Source: Halomonas sp. GFAJ-1 (lineage in GTDB: Bacteria; Pseudomonadota; Gammaproteobacteria; Pseudomonadales; Halomonadaceae). From it: DNA of 64,000 nucleotides. The notes under the pieces are model-generated. The model saw only the letters and a list, made by a program, of their open reading frames with translations, ran no database searches and was not told where the DNA came from. Below, piece after piece: positions 29,230 to 37,600 of the stretch (the first letter of the stretch is position 1; each line of letters begins with the position of its first letter). The stretch covers positions 3,162,001 to 3,226,000 of the forward strand of contig CP016490.1 in NCBI GenBank assembly GCA_002966495.1. Direction: 5' to 3'. The position numbers and the translations under genes are program-made.

Positions 29230-30962
29230 ACCTGATTCTGATTACCGCCTGCCCCAGCGGCATGGCGACCACTTTTCTAGCCGCTAAGCGCTTAGAACAA
29301 GCGGCCACACGGCTGGGCTGGCACGTCCATGTGGAGATGCACGGCGAGATTGCGCCGCTGCAAGCCGCCAGCGCCGAGCAAATTGCTAACGCCGACTTAA
29401 TTGTCGTAGCCGCCGACCACGTGCCCGCTCCAGAACGTTTCGAAGGTAAGCGGCTGTTCCAGGCCCCCATTGCCAGCGCCCTGCCCGACCCCAGCGCCTT
29501 TTTAAGCCAGGCCAAGCGGGAAACGCCGATTTTCAGCGCTCCGGCAGCCACAGCGGCTACCCAGGCAAGCAGCGCGGGCGGCAAAAAAATTGTCGCCGTC
29601 ACCGCCTGTCCCACCGGCGTTGCCCATACCTTTATGGCAGCAGAAGCGCTGGCGGAGGCGGGTAAAGCCATGGGACACCAGATTCGCGTGGAAACCCAGG
29701 GCTCGGTGGGCGCACAAAACAAACTGAATGAAGAAGAGATCGCCGCCGCCGACGTGGTCGTATTAGCCTGCGATATCGAAGTGGACCCCACTCGTTTTGC
29801 GGGAAAACGTATTTATCGTACGTCCACCAGTAACGCCCTGAAAAAGCCACGCCCGACGCTTGAAGCCGCCTTTACCGACGCTGTGGTGGAGCACGGCACC
29901 AGCGCCGCCAATGGCGCATCGGCCAAAAAAGGCATGAAAGAGAAAGGCGTCTACAGGCACCTGCTTACTGGTGTTTCCTTTATGCTGCCCATGGTGGTGG
30001 CAGGCGGCTTGTTAATTGCCCTCTCGTTCGTGTTCGGTATCGAAGCGTTCCAAGAAGAGGGAACGCTTGCCGCCGCGCTGATGCAAATTGGTGGTGGTAC
30101 CGCGTTTGCCCTGATGATTCCCGTGCTGGCAGGTTATATCGCCTACTCCATTGCCGACCGCCCTGGTATCGCTCCCGGTATGATTGGCGGCATGCTGGCC
30201 GCCAATATTGATGCTGGCTTTATCGGCGGCATTTTGGCCGGTTTCTTGGCAGGCTACGTGGCCTTGGCCGTGACTCGGTACGTTAAGCTGCCCGCGAGCA
30301 TCGAATCCCTCAAGCCCATTCTGATTATTCCCTTTGTGGCCAGCCTCGTCACAGGCCTGACCATGATCTACGTGATTGGGGAACCCGTGGCCGCCATTAT
30401 GGCCGCCCTAACCGGCTTCCTCTCCTCTATGGGGTCTACCAATGCGGTGCTACTGGGGATTTTACTGGGTGCCATGATGTGCTTTGACCTAGGTGGCCCA
30501 GTGAACAAAGCGGCCTACACCTTTGGCGTGGGCCTGCTCGCATCACAAACCTATGCGCCCATGGCAGCCATTATGGCAGCGGGCATGGTACCGGCCATTG
30601 GCATGGGCATTGCGAGCTTCGTGGCGCGCAATAAGTTCTCGGCCCCCGAGCGGGAAGCCGGTAAGGCGTCTTTCGTACTGGGCCTGTGCTTTATTAGTGA
30701 AGGGGCGATTCCGTTTGCGGCAAAAGACCCGCTGCGGGTGATTCCCGCGTGTATCGCCGGTGGCGCGGTCACGGGTGCACTCTCCATGCTAGTCGGTGCC
30801 AAGCTTATGGCCCCTCATGGCGGCATCTTCGTCCTGCTGATTCCTAATGCGATCACCCCGGCCCTGCTCTACCTGGGTGCCATTGTCGTAGGCTCTCTGA
30901 TTACGGGCCTTGGCTACGCGTTTATCAAACGTGGTGCCGCACAAGTGGCCGTTGCCAGCTAA
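29226..30962 (+). CDS. fruA: Fructose PTS permease EIIBC
   Basis: A 578-residue inner-membrane transporter that phosphorylates fructose at C1 during import. It has a degenerate first EIIB-like domain (residues 1-105, TACPSGMATTF), a second EIIB domain (about 120-215, phospho-Cys128 in TACPTGVAHTF), an Ala-rich linker, and an EIIC domain with about ten helices (about 235-578, including DLGGPVNKAAY and FISEGAIPFAAKDP). It is last in fruBKA; a hairpin with a T-tract follows within 20 bp. Confidence 0.95.
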   Translation: MNLILITACPSGMATTFLAAKRLEQAATRLGWHVHVEMHGEIAPLQAASAEQIANADLIVVAADHVPAPERFEGKRLFQAPIASALPDPSAFLSQAKRETPIFSAPAATAATQASSAGGKKIVAVTACPTGVAHTFMAAEALAEAGKAMGHQIRVETQGSVGAQNKLNEEEIAAADVVVLACDIEVDPTRFAGKRIYRTSTSNALKKPRPTLEAAFTDAVVEHGTSAANGASAKKGMKEKGVYRHLLTGVSFMLPMVVAGGLLIALSFVFGIEAFQEEGTLAAALMQIGGGTAFALMIPVLAGYIAYSIADRPGIAPGMIGGMLAANIDAGFIGGILAGFLAGYVALAVTRYVKLPASIESLKPILIIPFVASLVTGLTMIYVIGEPVAAIMAALTGFLSSMGSTNAVLLGILLGAMMCFDLGGPVNKAAYTFGVGLLASQTYAPMAAIMAAGMVPAIGMGIASFVARNKFSAPEREAGKASFVLGLCFISEGAIPFAAKDPLRVIPACIAGGAVTGALSMLVGAKLMAPHGGIFVLLIPNAITPALLYLGAIVVGSLITGLGYAFIKRGAAQVAVAS

Positions 30963-30975
30963 ACGCTGCACACTG

Positions 30976-31002
30976 AGGGCGAAATGTTCTTGCCCTTTTG
31001 CT
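30976..31002 (+). terminator. Candidate fruBKA terminator
   Basis: AGGGC at 30976-30980 pairs with GCCCT at 30992-30996 across an 11-base loop, followed by TTTGCTTC. A second hairpin, GGGCGGC (31021-31027) with GCCGCCC (31036-31042), follows. Each is modest alone; together they likely end the operon. Confidence 0.5.
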
Positions 31003-31113
31003 TCTGCTTTTATGTTGATTGGGCGGCCATATTAGAGCCGCCCACCCCTTTAGCGTTTTATTCACTACTTTTCTTACAATTAATCGTTTCTAGGTGTTTC
31101 AAACAGCTCAACA

Positions 31114-31128
31114 TGTAGTATTTTTACA
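31114..31128. promoter_or_regulatory. HexR-like operator upstream of pgi
   Basis: TGTAGTATTTTTACA is an inverted repeat with the same TGTAGT/TTACA ends as the zwf and pykA sites. It lies about 89 bp upstream of the pgi start, next to an AT-rich stretch (TAAATAATAG) that could include the promoter. Confidence 0.65.
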
Positions 31129-31216
31129 TAAATAATAGCGACGTTACGGGGAGTGTTTTCGCCCTCGCCAGTGATAACGATGTACACCAGATGCAAAAAC
31201 AACAGGACCGCCCGTT

Positions 31217-32884
31217 ATGTTTCAACTCACTCGCAGTGTCACTTGGCAGGCTCTTGAGCGCCTGCGCGACAAAACGACTCAAGACCGTATCCGAGATTAT
31301 TTCACCAACGACCCACAGCGCTTTGAAAAAATGAGCCTGCGCGTCGGCGGCCTATTTCTCGATTACTCAAAGCACCACGTTTCTGACGAGGTGCTCGCTA
31401 AGCTGATTGAGCTAGCTGACCACTCTGCACTGGTACAGCGACGTGCCCAGATGTTCTCGGGGGACATTATTAACGTCACCGAAAACCGTCCCGTACTTCA
31501 CACGGCTCTCCGCCATTTAGGCGATGAGCCCGTGTATGTGGATGGCGAAGACGTGATGCCCGAAATTACCCGTACCCGCGAGCAGATCAAAGCGTTCTCC
31601 GAAGCGGTGCGTAACGGCGAGTGGAAAGGCTATGACGGCCAGCGCATTAAAGACGTAGTGAATATCGGTATTGGTGGCTCTGATCTAGGCCCCAATATGG
31701 CGGTCCGTGCCCTGTTGAAATACCGCCACCCAGAGCTGCACTTCCACTTTGTTTCCAACGTGGACGGCACTCATATTCAGAAGGTGCTATCACGACTCAA
31801 TCCCGCCACCACGCTCTTTATTGTTTCTACCAAAACCTTCTCCACCCAGGAAACCCTGCTAAACGCCAAGACCGCACGGCGCTGGTTCCTGGAAAACGCC
31901 GGAGAAGACGCCGACGTCGGCGCGCACTTTATTGCCGCCTCTACCAACCGCAAAGCGGCGATGGAGTTCGGCATTCGTGAAGAGAACGTGTTCGAGTTCT
32001 GGGCCTGGGTAGGCGGCCGCTACTCCATGTGGTCATCCATCGGCTTGCCCATTGCGCTCTCTATTGGCTTTGAAGGCTTTATTGAGCTGCTGGAAGGCGC
32101 TCACGAGATGGACCGGCACTTTATCGAAGCGCCCTTCGCCCAGAACATGCCGGTACTGATGGCGCTGATTGGCATTTGGTACATTAACTTTATCGGTGCC
32201 GAGACCCAGGCCATCGTGCCCTACGATCAGGCGCTGAACCAGTTGCCTTCCTTCCTGCAGCAATTGGATATGGAGTCTAACGGCAAGTCGGTGGATATTT
32301 TCGGTCATCCGGTCAATTACAAAACCGGCCCGATTGTGTGGGGCCAAACCGGCTCTAACGGCCAGCACGCGTTCTTCCAGCTGCTACACCAGGGCACCCG
32401 CTATGTGCCCATCGACTTTATCGCCTCGCTCAAGCCGGAACCCGGCGTGGAAGACCACCACTTCGCGCTGCTCACCAATATGCTGGCACAAGCCAACGCC
32501 TTTATGGAAGGCAGCCAAGGCGACAGCAAAGAGCTCAGCCAGCTCGACCCCTATAGCTGCCCAGGCAACCGCCCTTCCAGCACGCTGCTACTCGACGAGC
32601 TGACGCCGAAAAACCTCGGCGCGCTGATTGCGCTCTACGAACACAAGGTGTTCGTCCAGGGCGTGATTTGGAACATCAATTCGTTCGACCAATGGGGCGT
32701 GCAGCTGGGCAAGCGCATCGCCGGAGAGATCAGCGAGCGCATCGACGCCAACGCCGCCGACTTCGATGCTTCTACCCAGGGGCTGCTAGAGCTGGTGCGT
32801 GCTCACTTTCCCAGCACGGCGCATCAAACCCAACATGCAGAGCCAGCGAGCAGTGATAAAAAACCGGCGCGGAAGAAGCGCTAG
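31217..32884 (+). CDS. pgi: Glucose-6-phosphate isomerase
   Basis: A 555-residue cytoplasmic enzyme interconverting glucose 6-phosphate and fructose 6-phosphate; normal length is about 550. Family signatures VNIGIGGSDLGP, FIVSTKTFSTQETL, VGGRYSMWSSIG and GQTGSNGQHAFFQLLHQGT are complete. Here it would link fructose 6-phosphate from gluconeogenesis to the Entner-Doudoroff entry at zwf. A single-gene transcript is likely: a HexR-like site and promoter region precede it and a terminator follows 20 bp after the stop. Confidence 0.97.
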   Translation: MFQLTRSVTWQALERLRDKTTQDRIRDYFTNDPQRFEKMSLRVGGLFLDYSKHHVSDEVLAKLIELADHSALVQRRAQMFSGDIINVTENRPVLHTALRHLGDEPVYVDGEDVMPEITRTREQIKAFSEAVRNGEWKGYDGQRIKDVVNIGIGGSDLGPNMAVRALLKYRHPELHFHFVSNVDGTHIQKVLSRLNPATTLFIVSTKTFSTQETLLNAKTARRWFLENAGEDADVGAHFIAASTNRKAAMEFGIREENVFEFWAWVGGRYSMWSSIGLPIALSIGFEGFIELLEGAHEMDRHFIEAPFAQNMPVLMALIGIWYINFIGAETQAIVPYDQALNQLPSFLQQLDMESNGKSVDIFGHPVNYKTGPIVWGQTGSNGQHAFFQLLHQGTRYVPIDFIASLKPEPGVEDHHFALLTNMLAQANAFMEGSQGDSKELSQLDPYSCPGNRPSSTLLLDELTPKNLGALIALYEHKVFVQGVIWNINSFDQWGVQLGKRIAGEISERIDANAADFDASTQGLLELVRAHFPSTAHQTQHAEPASSDKKPARKKR

Positions 32885-32904
32885 GCTAAAAGGTAAGTAA
32901 ACAC

Positions 32905-32936
32905 AGCGCCTTGGCAGACTGCCAGGGCGCTTCTGC
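32905..32936 (+). terminator. pgi terminator hairpin
   Basis: AGCGCC-TTGGCA at 32905-32916 folds back on TGCCAGGGCGCT at 32920-32931, followed by TCTGC. The stem is strong and the T-tract weak. Confidence 0.6.
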
Positions 32937-32970
32937 AATATCTCTTGTCATATTGTACGAGGTGAACGTC

Positions 32971-33351
32971 ATGCAGCATCTTCACCAAGCCATCCAACGC
33001 TGCCCGAGAGTTGCGGTATACGGCACGTTAAAGCACGGCCATCGCAATCATCATTGGTTAAACGGCGCTGGCATTCTGGGCCAAGACCATTTAACAGAGA
33101 TCACTCTTTACGACCTTGGCCCCTACCCAGGCGCTAAGCTCACGCCTTCTACAGGCGTTGTGGTGGAGGTGTATGCCATTAACGCTGATCAGCTAGCGCG
33201 GCTCGATGAGCTAGAAGATTACCTGCATCACTCTCCTGCAAAAGGGATGTACGACCGGACGGTGTTAACAACACAGTATGGCGATGCATGGTGCTATATC
33301 TACAACCCAACGGTTGATGCAACGTCGTTGATCAAGAGCGGAAAGTGGTAA
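32971..33351 (+). CDS. Gamma-glutamylcyclotransferase-like protein (YtfP/GGCT fold)
   Basis: A 126-residue protein from the chosen start. VAVYGTLKHGHRNHHWL is the family nucleotide/substrate loop (YGSL/YGTL), and LDELEDY carries the conserved catalytic-type Glu region. GGCT-fold proteins release 5-oxoproline from gamma-glutamyl peptides, but most YtfP-like bacterial members have no proven substrate. The frame is open 20 codons upstream, through the pgi terminator; ATG at 32971 is preferred because GAGGTG lies six bases before it. Confidence 0.8.
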   Translation: MQHLHQAIQRCPRVAVYGTLKHGHRNHHWLNGAGILGQDHLTEITLYDLGPYPGAKLTPSTGVVVEVYAINADQLARLDELEDYLHHSPAKGMYDRTVLTTQYGDAWCYIYNPTVDATSLIKSGKW

Positions 33352-33357
33352 AACAGT

Positions 33358-33534
33358 TTAAAGAAGGGCCAGCGCCTCTTCTGTACTCACAATCTCTGCA
33401 TACTCCCCGTCTAAATTCGCCAGCGACATCGCATGCACCTCATAGGCAGTACGATAGGTGCCGGCGTAATCTCGCTTTGCAAACGTGAAAGTGGCTGTAC
33501 TGACCGCTTGGTTGCGGTGCTGCGCAAACCTCAT
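33358..33534 (-). CDS. Small hypothetical ORF (58 aa)
   Basis: This minus-strand frame runs from ATG at 33532-33534 to TAA at 33358-33360, beginning MRFAQHRNQAV and ending STEEALALL. I recognise no family. The composition is protein-like and it fills an otherwise empty gap, but there is no ribosome site before the start and a stop lies just upstream in frame. It could be a chance frame. Confidence 0.3.
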   Translation of the reverse strand: MRFAQHRNQAVSTATFTFAKRDYAGTYRTAYEVHAMSLANLDGEYAEIVSTEEALALL

Positions 33535-33537
33535 ATA

Positions 33538-33553
33538 CTGTATTTATGAACAT
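33538..33553. promoter_or_regulatory. LexA-box-like sequence upstream of the radical SAM gene
   Basis: CTGTATTTATGAACAT matches the gammaproteobacterial SOS box CTGT-N8-ACAG at seven of eight defined positions, and the flanking TA before CTGT also fits. It lies 30 bp upstream of the radical SAM start. The right half is imperfect, so this is a candidate only. Confidence 0.35.
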
Positions 33554-33582
33554 ATATGTTGATACTACGTACGAGGTGGCAG

Positions 33583-34662
33583 ATGACATCACTAGATCCC
33601 TCTCGCGCGACCGTGCATAAAGGGCGCGGTGCAACCTATGACCCGCATAACCGCTTTGCCCCTACCCACAGCGTGGCGGAGGATGACGGCTGGTGGCAGG
33701 AAGAAGCCTCTAGCTCGCTGGCAACAGAAGTACGCGAGGAAGCCAGTAAAAGCGCACTCTCTTGGAACAACTCGCCAGATTTGCCTTTTGATCGTTCGCT
33801 TAACCCTTACCGTGGTTGTGAACATGGCTGTGTCTACTGCTATGCGCGCCCCTCCCACGCTTATTGGGATTTTTCGCCAGGGCTGGATTTTGAAACCAAG
33901 TTGATCGCCCGCAGCGGGCTGGTGGAACACTTAAAAGAGGAGCTTTGCCACCCTCACTACGTTTGCCGCCCGATAAACCTATCCGGCAATACCGACTGTT
34001 ATCAGCCGCTAGAGGCCACCTACCAAACCACCCGCCGTTTGCTGGAATTACTGCTGGCTTGCCGCCACCCTGTCACGCTTGTGACAAAAAGCACACTGGT
34101 GCTGCGGGATTTGGATCTCTTGGCAGAAATGGCCGAGCATCGCTTAGTGCGGGTATTTGTCAGTTTAACCAGCCTGGATGCCAACCTTAAACGCACGTTA
34201 GAACCCCGCGCGGCATCGCCTCAGGCGCGTTTGAAGGTGATCCGACAGCTAAACACAGCGGGCATACCGGTGGGCACGTTGGTGTCACCGATTATTCCGG
34301 GGCTTACCGACCACGAAATTGAGCGAATTTTGGAGGCTGCAAGCCGTGCAGGGGCGCGCACCGCCACTTGGATGCTGCTGCGACTCCCCAATGAAGTCGC
34401 TCCCCTATTTGAAGCTTGGCTGGAAGCCCACTACCCCGAGCGAGCGGCTAAAGTGATGAGCCTCATTCGCCAGTGCCGAGGCGGCCAGAACTACGACGCG
34501 CAGTTTGGTAAGCGCTTTCGCGGTAAAGGGATATTTGCCGACTTGATCGCCCAGCGCTTTAACCGCGCAAGTCGCCAGTGGAACATGCAGAACCGCACCG
34601 AACAGGGATTAAACACTCGGGATTTTTGCCCACCCCGGGCACAGGGGGATTTATTCATTTAA
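33583..34662 (+). CDS. PA0069-family radical SAM protein (SplB-related)
   Basis: A 359-residue protein with the radical SAM cysteine cluster CEHGCVYC (C-x3-C-x2-C) in NPYRGCEHGCVYCYARPSH, near residues 79-86, followed by SGNTDCYQP and a TIM-barrel-like pattern. This is the PA0069/SplB-related group of predicted iron-sulfur enzymes; no substrate is established. Annotators often note similarity to spore photoproduct lyase. The start has GAGG six bases upstream, nine codons after the first possible ATG. A LexA-like box upstream hints at a DNA-damage link, which is inference. Confidence 0.85.
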   Translation: MTSLDPSRATVHKGRGATYDPHNRFAPTHSVAEDDGWWQEEASSSLATEVREEASKSALSWNNSPDLPFDRSLNPYRGCEHGCVYCYARPSHAYWDFSPGLDFETKLIARSGLVEHLKEELCHPHYVCRPINLSGNTDCYQPLEATYQTTRRLLELLLACRHPVTLVTKSTLVLRDLDLLAEMAEHRLVRVFVSLTSLDANLKRTLEPRAASPQARLKVIRQLNTAGIPVGTLVSPIIPGLTDHEIERILEAASRAGARTATWMLLRLPNEVAPLFEAWLEAHYPERAAKVMSLIRQCRGGQNYDAQFGKRFRGKGIFADLIAQRFNRASRQWNMQNRTEQGLNTRDFCPPRAQGDLFI

Positions 34663-34702
34663 GCTAGGCAGCACACTGATTAGTTGCCGCCAAGGAAACC
34701 GA

Positions 34703-34999
34703 ATGCCCCCGCTCAGCAAAACCAAGTCGAGTTTTTACCGCCGCTTATATGTGGCACATTTAATTGCGCAAGGTGTCGCGAGCGTGCCCGCCCTTATTGA
34801 AGCCACCGGCATGCCAAGGCGTACCGCGCAAGATACCATCACCTCCCTGGCAGAACTGGATATCGAGTGTGTGTTCGAGAAAGGCGAAGGCGAACGGCAT
34901 AATATTGGCCACTACACCATAAAACACTGGGGCGCCATTGACTCGCATTGGGTAGCCGTTAATGCGGAGCGTTTGGGGCAAGCGCTGGGCTATCGTTAA
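34703..34999 (+). CDS. Small winged-helix DNA-binding-like protein
   Basis: A 98-residue protein. Residues 10-55 (YRRLYVAHLIAQGVASVPAL, TGMPRRTAQDTITSLAELDI) have the pattern of a helix-turn-helix with a recognition helix, and VFEKGEGERHNIGHYTI could form the wing. It follows the radical SAM gene by 40 bp in the same direction and may be its partner or regulator. Its 3' end overlaps the convergent copper ATPase gene by 41 bases. No specific function is known to me. Confidence 0.75.
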   Translation: MPPLSKTKSSFYRRLYVAHLIAQGVASVPALIEATGMPRRTAQDTITSLAELDIECVFEKGEGERHNIGHYTIKHWGAIDSHWVAVNAERLGQALGYR

Positions 35000-37223
35000 C
35001 CTCGTCAGTTTCCGCCCACGCTAGCCTTGCCGCATTGAGTGTAACGCTAAGCGAGCTGGCTGCCATGGCCAGCACGGCCACCAACGGCGGTATCGCCATC
35101 ACCACCACTAACCCCAGGGCTAAAGTGTTGTAAAGCGCTGAAAACGCAAGATTTTGCACCATTGCCCGACGTGTACGCTTGGCAATGCTTAGTAGCCGCA
35201 CCACGCCACCCACTCCTGGCGTTAGCAACTGCGCAGCGGCCCCCTCCCGAGCAGCCTCGCTTGCCTGCATAGGGGCAACACCAACTCCTGCGGCAGCCAA
35301 ACTGAGTGTATCGTTAACACCATCTCCCACGTAGAGCGTAAGGGATGGTAGCGCAGTTAGGAGTTTTGCTTTAGCTTCCGGTGAGCGCTGCGCGTAGCAC
35401 GCTTCTTTGGGTAGCCCTACCTGCTGACCCAGCCAAGTCACGGGACCTTGGCGGTCACCGCTGATCATCGCCAGCCCATAACCTGAAATTTGTAACTGCT
35501 GTATGGTTGCTTGGGCATCAGATACCGGCTGATCAGCTAGGTATAGCGTGGCAAGCCAGCCTTGACTGTCAGCCACTACCACTTGAGAGGCAAAGTCGTA
35601 AGTGGGGTCTTGGGCGCGCTCAGGCAAGTCTTGGCCTTGCTGTTCAAGCTGCCCCCCCACCCATGAGGCGCTGCCTAAAGACCACTGCTCACCGTTAGTA
35701 AACGTCATTCGCTGACCTTTACCAGGGTACTCTTCTAGCTCCTCTAACTGCGCAACCTTATCGTTTGCATGGCTTTCAGGATTAGTTGCCCAACGCAGCA
35801 GGCCGTAAGCGAGTGGATGCTCACTTTGCCTAACGGCGGAACATAACATCTGCTGAAAGTCGGCTTGGTCTTTGGGGTGACGCAGGACAGCATGCAGCAC
35901 GCTATGCTGACCACGGGTTAGCGTGCCGGTTTTATCAAAAGCGATGGCACGCACGTTGGCGAGAATTTCCAGAGCCGCGGGGTCGCGTAGGGCAACACCT
36001 TGCTGCATCGCTTGGCCACTGCCGGCTAGGCTTGCCAGCGGCACCGCAAGGCCTACCGCGCAGGGGCAGGCTACCACTAATACAGAAAGCGCACGCACGG
36101 TGGCTTCTTCCCACCCCACCCCAAATAGCAACGCAGCAGGCAGCGTCAAAACCCCAAGCACCAGCGCGGCAGGGCTTAACCAAGCGGCAAACCGTTCGGC
36201 TAAGGTTTGTAGTTCGCCCTTTTGGGCCTGAAAGCGGCGCATTTGTTCGCACAGCTTATCTACCCGCCGCTGTCCAACCGGTGCAGTGACCCGAAGTTTA
36301 AGGGGAGCTGACCCACTTAAGTAACGGCAGCCCGCATACACCTGCTGGCCCGTAGCAAAGAAGCGCGGCACGCTTTCGCCGGAGAGTGTCGCAGTATCTA
36401 TCCAACCAGATGTTTCCAGCGTACCGTCCAGGGGAATTGCCTCACCTGGGAGCACGTCTATTTGTGCGTCCAGGGCAATTTCTTCAACGGGTAACCTTAC
36501 CGGCTGACGATCCTGCCAAACAGTCACCTCCACGCTGGGTAGCGCTAGCGCATCGAATGCCTTTAACCCCCGTTGCCGGCAAAAAGTCTCTACTAGGCGA
36601 CCAACCAAAAGCAGCACAATCAGCATCACGGCGGTATCAAAATAGACCTCCACTGAGCCACGCCATAAAAGCCCAGTTGAAACCACTACCGCCCCCACAA
36701 CCCCTAAACTGACCAGCACATCCATACCTGGGCGCTTGGCAAGCAGCGTGCGCCAACCGGCTCGGTAGAATGGCAGACCAGCATAAAGCACCACGGGCAG
36801 CGCAAACGCCCCAGAGATCCACGCCACTACACTCTCTATCTGAACAGTGGGCAGCGCACCGGCGTATATCAGCAGTGAAGCCAGCATGGTCCACATGCCA
36901 AACACGGAGCCAACGATTAAACGAAGCGTCAGGTAGCGGCTCTCTTGCTCAAGGCGCGCATGGGCATCACCAACCGCCTCCAGCGCGGTTAACCGATAGC
37001 CAATTTTTGCCACGTGAGGCGCGAGCACCGCTAGCCGAATAGTGTCGGGCACTCCTTTAATCCACACCGTGGCAGTTGGGTAGTGAACGCTAACCTCTGA
37101 AACACCCACCAGGCGTTTTAGCACCCCCTCTACAGCCAGTGCACAGCTGGTACACCACATGCCGTGGAGGGTATAGAGTGGCGCTTCAATGACCTCTTCG
37201 CACCGAGGCTGCTCTTTATGCAT
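34959..37223 (-). CDS. Copper-type P1B ATPase (CcoI/FixI/CopA2-like)
   Basis: A 754-residue inner-membrane heavy-metal P-type ATPase. It has an N-terminal metal-binding domain (GMWCTSCA near residues 21-28), about eight helices, the CPC transport motif (ACPCAVGLA), phosphorylation site DKTGTLT, the conserved SEHPLA and hinge GDGVNDT. It lies downstream of the caa3 oxidase genes in the same direction, favouring a role in supplying copper for oxidase assembly (CopA2/CcoI role) over simple detoxification. That role is inferred from context. Confidence 0.9.
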   Translation of the reverse strand: MHKEQPRCEEVIEAPLYTLHGMWCTSCALAVEGVLKRLVGVSEVSVHYPTATVWIKGVPDTIRLAVLAPHVAKIGYRLTALEAVGDAHARLEQESRYLTLRLIVGSVFGMWTMLASLLIYAGALPTVQIESVVAWISGAFALPVVLYAGLPFYRAGWRTLLAKRPGMDVLVSLGVVGAVVVSTGLLWRGSVEVYFDTAVMLIVLLLVGRLVETFCRQRGLKAFDALALPSVEVTVWQDRQPVRLPVEEIALDAQIDVLPGEAIPLDGTLETSGWIDTATLSGESVPRFFATGQQVYAGCRYLSGSAPLKLRVTAPVGQRRVDKLCEQMRRFQAQKGELQTLAERFAAWLSPAALVLGVLTLPAALLFGVGWEEATVRALSVLVVACPCAVGLAVPLASLAGSGQAMQQGVALRDPAALEILANVRAIAFDKTGTLTRGQHSVLHAVLRHPKDQADFQQMLCSAVRQSEHPLAYGLLRWATNPESHANDKVAQLEELEEYPGKGQRMTFTNGEQWSLGSASWVGGQLEQQGQDLPERAQDPTYDFASQVVVADSQGWLATLYLADQPVSDAQATIQQLQISGYGLAMISGDRQGPVTWLGQQVGLPKEACYAQRSPEAKAKLLTALPSLTLYVGDGVNDTLSLAAAGVGVAPMQASEAAREGAAAQLLTPGVGGVVRLLSIAKRTRRAMVQNLAFSALYNTLALGLVVVMAIPPLVAVLAMAASSLSVTLNAARLAWAETDEVNDSPALAPNAPH

Positions 37224-37238
37224 GGCGCAGCCAAATCC

Positions 37239-37595
37239 CTAGAGACAAGGGGGCACCCCAATGATAGGCAGCGCGACAAACACAACGCTAAGTGCTGAAA
37301 ACAGGTATAGCCCCGCAGAAACTGCCGCATTAAATCGCGCTCGCCCATGGTGTTGCTTCACTGCTTGCCAACACCCCCAGGTGAGGGCCACCAGCACGGC
37401 AGTGGTCAATAGACTGATCAGCAGTAGCCCTCCATTCAGCAGGGTAAATACCCCCTGGTCCGGCGCGGGCGGCGCAGCTTCACAGGCTACTGCGTGCCCT
37501 CCATAAACCGCGACAAACCAGATACACCACAGCGTCAAACCAATCACAAAGTGAAGGGGATGGGTTAAACGCAAACGCTCCATTAGAGTTGTCAT
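37239..37595 (-). CDS. Small membrane protein of the cytochrome oxidase cluster
   Basis: A 118-residue protein with three hydrophobic segments (about residues 14-32, 51-71 and 90-112) and no motif I can name. It lies five bases after the oxidase subunit I/III gene and 15 bases before the copper ATPase gene, in one transcription unit, so a role in oxidase assembly or stability is plausible. The ribosome site (GGGGG) is at the end of the preceding gene. Confidence 0.7.
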   Translation of the reverse strand: MTTLMERLRLTHPLHFVIGLTLWCIWFVAVYGGHAVACEAAPPAPDQGVFTLLNGGLLLISLLTTAVLVALTWGCWQAVKQHHGRARFNAAVSAGLYLFSALSVVFVALPIIGVPPCL

Positions 37596-37600
37596 AGTGC

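Noticed and set aside
33440..33634. A 64-codon minus-strand frame across the LexA-like site
   Set aside because: It overlaps the start and ribosome site of the radical SAM gene and has no protein-like conservation visible. The alternative frame at 33358-33534 is listed only with low confidence.
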